DNA of 64,000 bases, taken from positions 23,370,280-23,434,279 of the forward strand of contig CM066924.1 of assembly GCA_033964015.1 (NCBI GenBank). The letters run 5' to 3'. Below the pieces are notes generated by a model, which was given only the letters and a program-made list of their open reading frames with translations, did not search any database and was not told where the DNA came from. The number at the start of each line of letters is the position of its first letter. Position 1 is the stretch's first letter. The DNA is from Scolanthus callimorphus. Taxonomy: Eukaryota > Cnidaria > Anthozoa > Actiniaria > Edwardsiidae. Of the stretch, positions 39,498-58,329 are shown one piece after another. A program made the position numbers and the translations under genes.

Positions 39498-41138
39498 ACT
39501 CAAAATGTATCTCGTTACGAATTCATATAGAATTTATTCCAATGAGAAAGAGTATGACATGCCGCAAACTGACTGAAGAACGATTTGCTGGTGCAGAAGA
39601 ATGTTTTAATTGACTTAATAGTACTGCGTGATGTCATGCTGCAAGAGCTAGCCTCCCCTGGGCCACTAAACGTCTCCAAAGAAGTACCGCCCAGAATCAC
39701 GCCCCTCCTTTATCACGGAGTATGGCGCGATGTTAGTCAAGGTCCTGAACTCTTCTTCATGGCTCGGCTGTCTGTGGTACCCAAGTCGCGAAGAGGAGCT
39801 TAAAGACTGGATGTCTGCTTTGATTTGATTCCTTGACTTGGCTTATTTCCTGTTCCTAGGTTTCTCATCATGTGCAAACATTTTCTAGCCCCAAATTTTC
39901 TTTCCACTGAAGATGACGAAACGTATTGTAAGTGGAGTGCATTTATGTAGCTTAACATATTGAACGGTCTTTCACGAGGTATATATTAATTTTATTTGGA
40001 CGTTAGCAAAATGATTTTCAAGGACGTTCAAGTGCCTTATTTGTTCATGTGCGGCATGCGTTTGGTATCCCAGGAAAATCCCCCCAAAAATTACAAAGAA
40101 TACAGGCACCAGTGCGACTAGATTTTTATCTCTGGCGAAACAATACTCCAAGTTTTTCAAGTTGGAGACCACCATTTATTGCCAAACGGCGACTCAATAG
40201 GATATCTAGTTTTAGTTTTGGCTCCTGAATGTTGGGGTTTGATCTGGCTACTAGTATCTAAAGATACTAAAGGTATTATTCATGCATTTCCATTCAGCTC
40301 AGTCAAGGTTTGATATAGTCACAGGATCCTTCAGTAGGCTAGCTAAAGGAAAATATTGCCCTTTTTTGGGATACCCACAAAAATATCATGTCTGACTAGG
40401 AAAATACCGGCATAATAAATTGTAGTCTCTTTTTCAGCCATTTTCTTCAGCCCCTAGGAAACTAAGGAAGTGATGATAGAAATGGCTGCTAAGGAGCCTA
40501 TCATTGCACACAGGGTTGTCATGATTTGGAAGCATTTGCCAGAACGATTCAAGCAATGTTTGGCAAACTCTCATAAGATAGTTTTTCTATGAACTCTTCC
40601 TATAAATATGCTATTCTATGAGTGAAACAATGAAACAGAAGAACTGCAATACTATTCCTAAAATATGCTTTCTATTTTAAATGTCAAACATAGACCAAAT
40701 ATTAATGTATTATATCCAAAATGACCTTGAATGCTATATTGTCAAATTAGATAGCACAACTAATAAACAAACTTTCTTTGGAATTTTCTATGTTGTAATT
40801 AATCAAGTTTGTTCTGCCTACTTTCTTCTTCCCCTTTAAAAAATAACAGTGTGTTTGCTGCATTAGACAGCCTTACTTCAGTGCTGTCTGTTTTTTTGTA
40901 GATTATTATAGGCAAAATGTAATAAAAACAGGAATAATAAAATAGGATTTTTATTATTGATTTTGTACATGTTTGAATTGATCTCAGTTGAACAGATATA
41001 ATATAGAGATGACATTTTTAAAAAGCTGTGAATTAAAATTGATACATTTTAAAGTATCTATTCTTAAAACAAAATTAATAATGTTAGCATCACTTCTGAT
41101 TATAATTTAAAGGATTATAGAATTGTTTTATCCCATGT
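39498..41138. other. Convergent 3' region of NEDD4 and the unnamed minus-strand gene
   Basis: AT-rich sequence with candidate AATAAA on the plus strand (near 40412 and 40920) and TTTATT, read as AATAAA on the minus strand, near 40950. About 40105-40190 resembles the GGCGACC repeat interior of 26681-26896. No coding exon is supported. Confidence 0.45.
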
Positions 41139-43460
41139 TTACTCCTCCTTTGTCTGGTCTGCCACAGGGATCCCACAACTTGTCTGTAGCTCAGACAGCC
41201 AAGATACCTCTGAAGGAAATGAATCCACCTGTGCATTGTAATCCTCTCTGTGATTGGCCATGTCTAGCTGGAAATCAACATTCCTTTTGGATGCAGGAAT
41301 AACACCAGACTGATGATGAAATAACAACACTTGTACATTAAACTCTGGGGAGGTCAGGGGAGGCCCCAGAAGAATTTAGGGATTGCAAGGCTCCAATAAA
41401 AAACTTTTGCATAGTCTAGGGGATCCAGTGTCCTTTTTGGAGGGGAGGCAGTTAGGGCTCCAAAAGAATATTTGCTCCAAACAGGGATAAGGGCTCCAGG
41501 TGGTTATTGTTCCTGAAAGATGGACTAACATCCTAACGGTAAATTTGTCTTTTCTTCGAATAAGTGGTGAATGGTTGTCCCAGTGATAAATGTATCCCTT
41601 ATAGTAATTAAACCATATTTCTTCCTAGAGGGAAGCTCAGGATCATTCCAGGCTTTAGGGCTCCCACATTGCCACATTAAGAGGCCTCTTTAAGGTGACT
41701 GACAGTTGTTGTTTCAAGTATTGTCACTTCTATATGCTAAATGGATCTCATTTTCTTACCTGGTAATCTAGGGCCAGCTCATGTGATAGTTTGAAATCAC
41801 TGTCATCATTTGGACATGAGTTGCTAGAAAACTGTGGAACTGGTGATTCAGTGTAAAAATCCTGCCCTGCTAGGCCAGTCCAGTGATTCCTTTTGAAAAC
41901 AGGCGAACCAGGTACCCTTTGCAGTGACCTCTCGGCAGGCTCACCAAGCTCTGTGCATTCTGACACGGAATGCACCTGATCAGATGGGGGGATCCTGAAA
42001 GCAAAGGCAATCAAGTTGTTTTGTTGATTGACTGAAATTCGGGGAGCAGAATAAAACATTCCATTGTTCCCAAATTTAGGGGGTATCTTTTTTTGCACAT
42101 TTCAGTTTTTTTTTGTGTGTGTTGTTTTGCACTGAAGGTATCTATCCCCCCCCCCCTCCCCCCCGGGGACCCCTATTTTTGGGGCGGGGTGCTCATCATA
42201 CCTTTTAGGGTTTAAAATCAGGCCTCAGTAAAATTCGAAAACTTGCAATTTTTTTTCCAGATAGGTACCTCTTAGGCATGTATGTCAACTGGCCTTTTGG
42301 GGGTAAAAGATCAACGTATAAACCACATCCTTTTGGTACTTTTAAGGAGTGAAATCGAATGTTCCCGACGAGCACCTCCACCCCCAAAATAGGGAAGTTT
42401 CCCCTGGGTATCTATCCAATAGGCTTAGATCTTATGATAAGCACAATGCCTGGATCTCTGTGTTTTCTGGATATCTTTCTACCTTGGTGATCTACCTTGT
42501 TTGTCTCTTGTGTTTGTCACATGCCTATATTTGCCTGTTTCCTGCTCCATTTGGCCAAAAAACAGTTGCAATGATTTTCATACCAACTAAATTCAGCTTG
42601 TTTCCTTCGCAGTTGAGCCACATGAGCATATACATCCATCCCTCCTTTTCCCCTTTTCCGACTCTGTGACTGTGAGCATGCAGTTTTCTTTCTCTTCCTT
42701 AGCTTGGACGGATGCGGCAGTTCTTCATCTCGTATTATGGAATTAGACAACTCTCGATGAGTTGGAGATGCTTTAATTCTTGCAGCAGCTTTTCCAGTTA
42801 CCTGTTCAGCAGAGATATCAAAATGCATTTTATTTTTAGTTTACTTAAAAAAAAGATGCATTATACATGATTATAGTCGTTGTGATTGGAAAAAAACTTA
42901 CCGCTCCAATTCCAGTTGGAAAAGATGTTGAGGCTTGGGAAGTGTTCTGGCTGTTGTCACTGGATGTGCTATATTTAACAAGTTTGCGAAAAGTACCGGT
43001 AACCAAAATGTTTTTTTGCAAAGAAGGCCAAAGAAATTGCGGTTTGCATGCACAAAAAAATCCTCAAATTAAGTTTAAAATAGTAATATCTTACCTTCGG
43101 TTTGCAGTACCAAACGTTTCCCAAGGAAATTGCAATTTTCTCCTTGCTTGTGGTGGTGAGTTTGTGAACTCATTTTCCTCGTCAAACTCCGTGGATGAAC
43201 AACCTCGTCGGACAGTTTGAGAGCTCCTTCGAAAACAATTTTAAAATAGAAATTTTAAAAAGCGGAACACTTTTCTCAGAATGTAAGTTATATTAGGCCA
43301 ACAAACCTTGCAAACGGCACAGCAGCGATGTCATCTGTTGCGCCTTGGCCGCCATACTTCGAGGTTCTTTTTCATCATTTTCGTATATCAAAGTAGGTAC
43401 TTTTTTGCCATTTTTCATCAATGTTGTAAGCTTGACTTTTGGACGTAAAACGCAATCCAT
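41139..43460 (-). CDS. Unrecognised six-exon nuclear-type protein, divergent from ETFA
   Basis: Minus-strand exons 43460-43307, 43226-43095, 42968-42902, 42801-42584, 41994-41760 and 41309-41139 join in phase with good GT-AG sites, except that exon 1 needs one extra base. From the ATG the frame reads MDCVLRPKVKLTTLMKNGKK and then shifts after ENDEK; adding one A to the five-A run near 43355 continues it as RTSKYGGQGATDDIAAVPFA and straight into exon 2. The corrected protein is about 325 residues, hydrophilic, with no signal peptide or membrane span. Exon 4 carries a basic block (KLRKRKK, SRKRGKGG) that could act as a nuclear localisation signal, followed by YAHVAQLRRKQAEFSW. Other notable pieces are LQFPWETFGTANRS and VSWLSELQTSCGI near the C-terminus. 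I do not recognise the family and assign no function. The gene shares an intergenic region with ETFA. Confidence 0.7.
42140..42412. mobile_element. Poly-C/G repeat of the GGGGTGCTCGTC type (intronic)
   Basis: Contains a long C run, GGGGCGGGGTGCTCATCATA and, at the other end, GACGAGCACC followed by CCCAAAATAGGG. It is related to 55065-55418 and to the TTTTAGGG-rich sequence near 21560-21880. In the intron between exons 4 and 5 of the minus-strand gene. Confidence 0.5.
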
Positions 43461-43943
43461 TTCTTCTTCTTTTCTTTCAGAGATCTAGCTTTATGTCAAC
43501 AGAAACTCTATGCCTCTTTCGTCTTTTCTGCTCTCCAAACTTGTAAATTTTTCAGTTTTCGCGCCAAAATCGTGTCCGTGTGCGCTGCCGCGCATAATAC
43601 ACAGGGCTCCCAGCAGACTGGCAAAATACTGTTACTACCGCTCTCTTTTGAGCTTTTTAAAGACAAGAAGAACATACGAATTATTTCATAAATACAGCAG
43701 GTCATTACTCCTGTCATTACTATTGTAATTTGTACCCACAGAATTTGTTTTGGCTCCTGCTGCAACACTGAGCAACTTCCGCAGTTTTGAGAAAAAAATC
43801 TGGCTGGGCTTCCTGTGTTGTCCTGAGATGACGCATGCTCCCACAAAAGCGGTTTACAATCGCCGGCTCAGATCAAAGTTCTTTACAAGAGAAACTGTAT
43901 CGTGAGACATAAACTGCTCTGAAGTGAGCAGAATTTCACGAAA
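43461..43943. promoter_or_regulatory. Shared divergent promoter region of ETFA and the unnamed gene
   Basis: The two start codons point away from each other, 483 bp apart, with no TATA box near either. A GGCCGCCAT (YY1-like on the minus strand) lies in exon 1 of the minus-strand gene at about 43348. Head-to-head placement suggests shared regulation, which is an inference. Confidence 0.4.
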
Positions 43944-52068
<8,125 letters not shown>

Positions 52069-52213
52069 AGGATTGCTAGAGGAGATCTTCATGCTACGGG
52101 ATTTTAAGGGCGAGACAGTTTGCGCGGAGTGTATTAAGAATTGGGATGAATGAAAGAGTGCTATCTAAATGTATATTACTGTTTTAACTGTACATGTTCT
52201 CCACAAGAGGAGA

Positions 52214-52219
52214 AATAAA
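52214..52219 (+). terminator. Poly(A) signal of ETFA
   Basis: AATAAA 146 bp after the ETFA stop and about 220 bp before the next start codon. Confidence 0.65.
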
Positions 52220-52438
52220 TCGCAGAATCTTTATCAAAATGCTATCATCTGATCTGCTGTTTGGAAAAATGCAGTTTGTCGCACTTGATTAATAGAGTTT
52301 ATGCAGTATCGGTGATGATCTCATCAAATTAAATAATTTTGGGTTGAGGTCATAAAGAATATGATGTCACAAACGCGCGTTTCAGAGCGCTGAGTTCTGT
52401 GTCCTGGTGACGGTTGTCAGGAATTCAACACCCTGCTC

Positions 52439-53287
52439 ATGGCAGGACGTCTACTTGCGTTATTGGTGCTGTTGACATCGACATGTGAAGGTATGCTTTG
52501 TTGAATTCTTCGCGACAATAATGACAATGGAATGTCTGGTGCGCGCTCCTAGTTTTGTGCTTACGAGTGGAATCTGCGCGCGCTCCCACAAAGGTACATG
52601 TTTAGTTAGCAATAATCAAAGATCGTGCAACGAAACTAGTAAAATCAGTACTTTAGCCATGCTCGCAATCCCGAGGCTCGCGGACACAGCGCGGGTCAAC
52701 CCGCAAAGAAATGTGAACTTCAGGTTTCATGTATCGGGAGTCCAGTTGCATTGCGCCTCGCCCTTCGCGGCTTCGCGTTTTGCTCATGCTCCATCTTCTC
52801 AAAACATTTGTGGCTTAGGGTACAAAAAATGTATACTTCCTTTGATTTATTTTACTTTACCTTAATTTCACCAACAGTACTCTGCCTAAAGTGTCACAAG
52901 TGTCCCCCAAGAGTTCATTACAGCGCTAAAGCATGCCTGGCAGGACCATTAGAAACATGCAAAGCCCATCATACCGCGTGTTACTTCGAGTACGAAAAGC
53001 GCGAGATCCGCCTAGGCTGCGGGAGGGACTGGGCCAATCCCGCGGGCTGCTACGGGACAAGATGTGTCACGTGGTGCACTGGTGACAAATGTAACGCGGA
53101 CTTGCTACGAAACGAGGCACCTTTCGAGTTGGACCTCGATGAGATACCCACCACAGGGAGCCCGAGTCTGTTTTCGTCAGACTGGCTTAGTTCGTTCTTC
53201 ACTAATTCTGCCTCCAGGGTTAATAGCGCTGGAATATTGCTGATAACGATAGCATCTCTTGTAATGGCTATATGTACAGCAGCATGA
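52439..53287 (+). CDS. Ly6/uPAR-domain protein, probably GPI-anchored
   Basis: Two exons, 52439-52490 and 52878-53287, joined in phase 1 by GT-AG sites, give 153 residues. Exon 1 encodes only the signal peptide (MAGRLLALLVLLTSTC), a split typical of the Ly6 superfamily. The mature part starts LCLKCHKCPP and has ten or eleven Cys ending in CVTWCTGDKCN, the C...CN signature of the three-finger LU fold. After an acidic stem, a C-terminal hydrophobic stretch (GILLITIASLVMAICTAA) with no charged tail fits a GPI-attachment signal. Likely a cell-surface, extracellular three-finger protein. Members of this fold bind very different partners, so no ligand is proposed. A sequenced gene at the same locus in related species would settle the start. 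Confidence 0.85.
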
Positions 53288-53315
53288 TGTGAAATGAATC
53301 AGGAACGCAATTGAA

Positions 53316-53321
53316 AATAAA
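53316..53321 (+). terminator. Poly(A) signal of the Ly6-like gene
   Basis: AATAAA 29 bp after the stop codon at 53287, giving a very short 3' untranslated region. Confidence 0.6.
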
Positions 53322-53878
53322 GTGGCGCGAACTACGTTGTTACTCATGAGCATCTGTCTCAGGGTCCCCAACTATAAGAAAAAAATCTGTTTAGAATTAG
53401 ATGAAAGATTTGAAAGGTTTCGTATGAAAAATTGGGTTGATGATTAGATGGGCCTTTTCGGAATAGTTTATTTTAGTTTCTTTTCCCGAAAAAGAGGTGT
53501 CGTTTTCATCAATACATACTCGTGCGTGTAGTACCTCCAAGCTTGGTGTTGACGGGGGCGAAGCCGATGTCACAGTTTTTCTCTATACTGACCTACCTAA
53601 AGCTGGTTAACAACTTATTTTTTTTTCCAACTCTAAAATTCAAAGTTAGCTATTTCGGTCCGCGGCCGCATCACACGAGAATCACAATAACTGGGATTCC
53701 TGTGGTATATGATGCTCGCTGAGCATGTTGGGTATTTTGTAGCGCGCGGTTTAAAATTTCACACATTCTCACATGACAGCGATGCTTGTGTTGGGAAGAG
53801 ATTAGAACATGTATGCGAAATTCGCCATTAATTTGTCTGTTTCCGACCAATTTACTAGCATTTCACCAACTAGAAAAC

Positions 53879-54043
53879 ATGTCAGACTGGCAAAGGCTTC
53901 AGTGGAACGGAAAAAAGCCCGAAAAAGGCAAAGGAAGAGACGTGAAGGAAGATGCCAAATTCGATGGGTTCGAACTCCATCTTGAAGAAGTTCGATCTCT
54001 GGCCGAGGATGCACGGCGGGAAATGTCCTTGAGTTTGTTTTAA
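53879..54043 (+). CDS. Small ORF, 54 residues, unrecognised
   Basis: ATG at 53879 opens a hydrophilic ORF starting MSDWQRLQWNGKKPEKGKG and ending in a predicted helix (EEVRSLAEDARREMSLSLF). An acceptor-like TTTACTAG precedes it (near 53858) in the same frame, so it may be a last exon rather than a complete gene. A GTGAGT donor at 54127 is out of frame. I see no partner exon and recognise no family. Confidence 0.3.
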   Translation: MSDWQRLQWNGKKPEKGKGRDVKEDAKFDGFELHLEEVRSLAEDARREMSLSLF

Positions 54044-54127
54044 CAAACAAAGCACAAGGAAATGGGTCTGCAGCCACAATTTAGCTCGACAACAAGCATC
54101 CACAATTCTTTGGGAAACTGATAAAGG

Positions 54128-55064
54128 TGAGTTGGATCAAAAGCGTTTACATATTTTAATGATCTGAAAGTCAAAGCAATGGCTTCTAGCGCATGGGGTG
54201 CATGAGCGAGCAGTTGGCAAAACCCAGAACAGAAAAATACACTGCAGTCAGACAAACGTCGCCATATCTCTTTATTGTAGATGGGCTGCGGGATTTACAC
54301 ACTCTATCCAACTGATTATCTATCATTCGTTTATTTGCAATATTTTCAACATGTGAAGAATTGAACTTAAGTAATAGAATTTTTCCAAAAACAAATTGCT
54401 TTTTATCCAAGTAAAAAATAAACAAGTTTATCGTCCGGAGCTTTCCCAAAAGGGTCCATGCGGCGCTTTTTATTTTTTATTTCTTTTTGCTCCTTGTTTA
54501 TGCCTTGTTGTATTGGTTTATGCCATATTTTGTGTACAAAATGACTACGACTGTTTCATTTTAAAACTTCTTAAGGGCAATCTATGTTCATGTAAAGCAT
54601 TTCCATGCTCATTAAAGCCACATCTCAAAGCAGTTTCTAACAGCTTTGACTTCGTTTCGGAGACAATTTGTGAAAAAAAAAGGATGCGGCTCCAAAAAAA
54701 TGATGTGGGTGGGGACGATAAACATGCATTTCTTTGTCCTGTTACATGTCCGGTTACCGTTCTTTCCAATTGGCTTGTTTTATGTGGCCAATATATTATG
54801 ACCAGTTTTCACAATCTCTAGTTCCCATTTCTATAGTGTACTGCTTGCTGTGGGCTATCCTGTATAAAAACATAATCATAAGTTAGAATATATTATCAAT
54901 GACGGCCCGAATGATGGCTATAATAACCTACAATACAATAACCAATTTGTGAATTTACATTCATAAGTAAGATAGCACTAGGAGTTTTTTTGTTTTTGTT
55001 TTATCAGCATGGGGTAGTGGCAATGCAAATGGTGACTAGAAAGCCGTAGATTCATAGTAGTTGA
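54128..55064. other. Spacer, nothing recognised
   Basis: AT-rich sequence. Frames of up to 141 codons occur but show low-complexity or Cys/Phe-rich composition without splice context. Confidence 0.3.
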
Positions 55065-55418
55065 CTCCCGGGGGGGGGGGGGGGGGGGGGGGTCTTCACA
55101 TGTCCACTTGATAGGGGTGCTCGTCTAATAAATGGTATTTTTTAGGTGTACGCAAACGAATGAAAGGGTCACAAACCAAGCAAAACGTTTTCTCTCTTTC
55201 TTTATTCATTTATAGCTCTAAAATAAGCTTGTTTTGAGATGAGAAACAATAAACAATAACAAAAAAGGTTTATTGTTGGTAATTTTTAGGGGTCATTTTG
55301 TTTTATAAGGTATTTTTTAGAAGGTTGATTTTTTATGTCCTGGTATTTTTTAGGGTATATTTTCCGATATCCCGACGAGCACCCCTATCACTCTTACATG
55401 GGAGACCCCCCCCCCCCT
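55065..55418. mobile_element. Poly-G MITE of the AGGGGTGCTCGTC family
   Basis: Left: CTCCCGGGG and a G run, then GATAGGGGTGCTCGTC; right: GACGAGCACCCCTATC and then GGGAGACC with a C run. The interior repeats GGTATTTTTTAGG. Related to 42140-42412. Confidence 0.65.
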
Positions 55419-55446
55419 GTCAGTCTGTCAGTTGCTTAACAGTTTC

Positions 55447-55505
55447 ATACCCAGAGCTCCCCAGCTCGTCACCTTGTGGGGTAGACTCTGGCCACAGCCA
55501 TTGCC
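55447..55505. mobile_element. Fragment of the CATTCTCGTACCCAGAGCTC MITE family
   Basis: CATACCCAGAGCTCCCCAGC and the following GGTAGACTCTGGCCACAGCC match one end of 6161-6435; the other end is missing. Confidence 0.45.
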
Positions 55506-55785
55506 CATAATGCACTGTGTCATTGGCATTTTCGATACCCAAAAATCTTAATTTTTGTCAGTTCAGTGCATTTTATCATACAAATGTGAGAAAAACTTGT
55601 AGTAGTGGGATAATAGATTGGCAAATATAGATATCTGTAGGAGTGGCTGTAAACTTAGTTGAACCCAGAGTACAATACAGTATCACAAAGCCTCATCTAC
55701 TGATTTGTTCACATCTCCATTGAAATCTTCCATTCAAACTCACACCCTTGCATTGATCATACAATGAATCTCACCAAACTGCAGC

Positions 55786-56138
55786 CAGTGCTTGACCTTA
55801 GCGGTTGTCCACTTGTCCTGGGCAAGTAAGAAATGCCTCAGGACAAGTGAATACTCAGGGGCACTAGTCACAGGACAAGCAACAAAACAAAAAATTTTGC
55901 TGGGATGTGGTTCATTTTGTGTCAAACTCTCGAAGCGATCAACTTTGCATGAAAAATGTTAATAAATGGGCATTGTTATAAGTTATTTACATTTATATGG
56001 TTTGAACATCGGCTTGGACTATATTTTACAACAATTTTGATACCATAACTGGACAACTAGAAAATTGGCTAGGGCAAGTAACTTTTCTGTGCTACTTGTC
56101 CTGGGACTAGTGGCCAAAAACGTTAAGGTCGAGCACTG
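55786..56138. mobile_element. hAT-like non-autonomous element
   Basis: Ends CAGTGCTTGACCTTA and TAAGGTCGAGCACTG are inverted repeats of the CAGTG..CACTG type. GCAGC flanks both sides (55781-55785, 56139-56143), possibly the remnant of an 8-bp duplication. The interior repeats ACTTGTCC(T)GGG and CAGGACAAGT. Confidence 0.7.
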
Positions 56139-56957
56139 GCAGCACCCTTGAAAATTCATACCACACCCACAAACGTCTGCGGCTCTGCCTACATTTGTAA
56201 GTGTTTTGTCTAGATTTTGTAATGTTTCTATCTGCTGTTTTTTTGTGCGTGTGGGAATTTACCATGAATGAAAAACCATAAACATTTTATGACATTTTAT
56301 GCAACAATCTTAAAAATTCCAGGCATTTACTGTAGTTAAAAACTTGCTGCTCACAGAATTACATCAGAATACACAGTTTCGGAAAAATTAGTATTATTTG
56401 GTTAAATATTGATGGAATTATAGGACCTCACAAATACAGAGTTTTGTATAAGGTTTTCAGTAGAAGCCTTTCTGGCCTCATTTTAGTGTATTTTGAGAAC
56501 TTCAGATGCTCATGATGTAGTTCAAAAGAACGCAATTGAAATGCATGCAAGTTTATGAATTGTCACCTAGAAAGATTTCATCTTGATTTGTGATTTAAGA
56601 TTTTTCTGAATTCAAAGACATCAAAACCCTGTTGCAATATTTCCTTGGTTTATTTCCCCATGAAAATTAATGATAATTGGTCAGTGATATAAGGCCATAG
56701 ACATCCTTTGTCTATAAAAATGTTTTTCAAGAGAGCTGTTTATCATTTTCTTTTCTCAAACACATGTATGCAAACTGGATGCAAGATCTTTGTTATTGAC
56801 GTGTTCAATCGTTGGCCTGTTGATAGTGTCTTGTTTCTGAGGGCTTGTTTGGTTACCTTATGATAAACCCTCTTGTGTTCCTATTGAAATCAGCTGCGCA
56901 AAACTCAGACCAATGAAACTGTCTCCCGAAAATTTAACAACCTTTTGAGAATTTTAG

Positions 56958-57208
56958 GTATGGCTACTTGTGCTGCGTTGGTCAAGAATATCAAAGAAAA
57001 AACTGACGTTCCGCTATCAGCAATAGGAATTATTGTTTTTGCAGCAGATGAGTCCATTGTTCATATGAGTCTTTTCTTTTCTCGCATCGTTGCAGGAAAA
57101 ACGCCTAGCATCATAACTGGGATGTTTTTAATATTTGTTGTCATTGCGTTGCAAGTTGGAGTAAAAGTCGAACATGGTCGTCGCATTCACAAATGCGCAA
57201 TACTTTGA
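56958..57208 (+). CDS. Possible terminal exon with two hydrophobic segments, unrecognised
   Basis: ATTTTAG at 56951-56957 could serve as an acceptor, after which a phase-1 frame reads GMATCAALVKNIKEKTDVPL, then a hydrophobic LSAIGIIVFAA, then GMFLIFVVIALQVGV and a basic end. No upstream exon was found, and the frame may be chance. AATAAA-like sequence follows near 57253. Confidence 0.25.
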
Positions 57209-57915
57209 CTAAACTAGAAAACAAACGAGCAAACAGAGACAAGCTACAAGTAAATAAAGTAAAGACTTGGTGCCTGCATTTTCATTTTTGAATTAATGTT
57301 TACAAAAAATTACTTTGGCGAAACATTAAAGTTTGATCGTCGTTGTTAGTTTATAACTTTTTTCTGTTTTGTGCTGCAAACAAAATGCTGGTCCCCATTT
57401 TGTAACTACAATAATTCGTCACAATTACAATCATGTTCCCTTGTACAAAACCGCTATTTTGAGAGGACATATAATACGGTTGTCTGGGTGAGCCAGGAGA
57501 GTAGTCGTGCCTCGGCATACAGTAGTTGTTTGTTTTCGTAAATGGGCCTCGCTTATTCCGTGAAGTATTTTTGAAAATTTACAACAACCTTAGCTTAGTC
57601 GCACAGACTAGCTCCCCAAGGTTTTACCGTTAATTTCACCGTGTTTTGGCAGTCGATTTTTGACCGGTCGAACTGTGCTCCTTAGGTTTTGATGATGAAA
57701 CTAAAGCTTCCATTTCTATCGCGTTTACTAGTGTGTTAATGGAGTTTCGATTGAATTTTTGTGAAATTGTTTAAATCTCTAAGTAACAGCGTGTTTGTTC
57801 CTGGGGAGCGGTTTATTTAGCCTGGTCAGAACAATGTGAAATAAATGTTTTTTCAGCCTGTGCTATTTTCTTATGTTAAAAACGAAGTTCGATAAAAAGG
57901 AGTGTGTACCACTAA
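57209..57915. other. Spacer, nothing recognised
   Basis: No coding exon, tandem repeat or strong hairpin seen. Confidence 0.3.
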
Positions 57916-58136
57916 GGGGCCGACCATTTAACTTTTGAGGGGGGGGGGGCTTTTTTGAAAAAAAATATCTTGCACGCCCGAAGGGCCGAAAAAAATTTCC
58001 TGCACAGCAAAATGGTGACTAAAACCCTTCTTTTTTATTGGAAAAAAAATTCTCACCGCTTAACAGAGGTAGAAAAAAAAATCTTGCACCGACAAAAAAG
58101 CCCCCCCCCCCCCTCAAAAGTTAAATGGTCGGCCCC
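57916..58136. mobile_element. Poly-G MITE with TAA duplication
   Basis: GGGGCCGACCATTTAACTTT at the left and its mirror AAAGTTAAATGGTCGGCCCC at the right are perfect, followed inward by a G run and a C run. TAA flanks both ends (57913-57915, 58137-58139). The interior is A-rich with repeated AAAAAAATCTTGCAC. Confidence 0.85.
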
Positions 58137-58200
58137 TAAAACTTCCCTGTTCCGCCAGAATGCCAAGCCATTTGAACCAACCAGGGCTTTGCCCTATATC

Positions 58201-58265
58201 GCAGTTGAATGGGTTCCGTCGCGACGTTTGACTGGGTTTCTTCGCGACGGAACCCATTCAACTGC
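58201..58265. repeat. Perfect 24-bp-arm hairpin
   Basis: GCAGTTGAATGGGTTCCGTC followed by GCGA pairs with TCGC and GACGGAACCCATTCAACTGC around a 17-bp loop. Weaker pairing extends outward (TTCCGCCA and TGGCGGAA), so the full foldback is about 170 bp. Confidence 0.8.
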
Positions 58266-58329
58266 ACTAGACGATACAAGGCAAAGTCCTGAATTGAGTG
58301 GCGGAACAGTGGGAAGCCAGAAGACTGCA

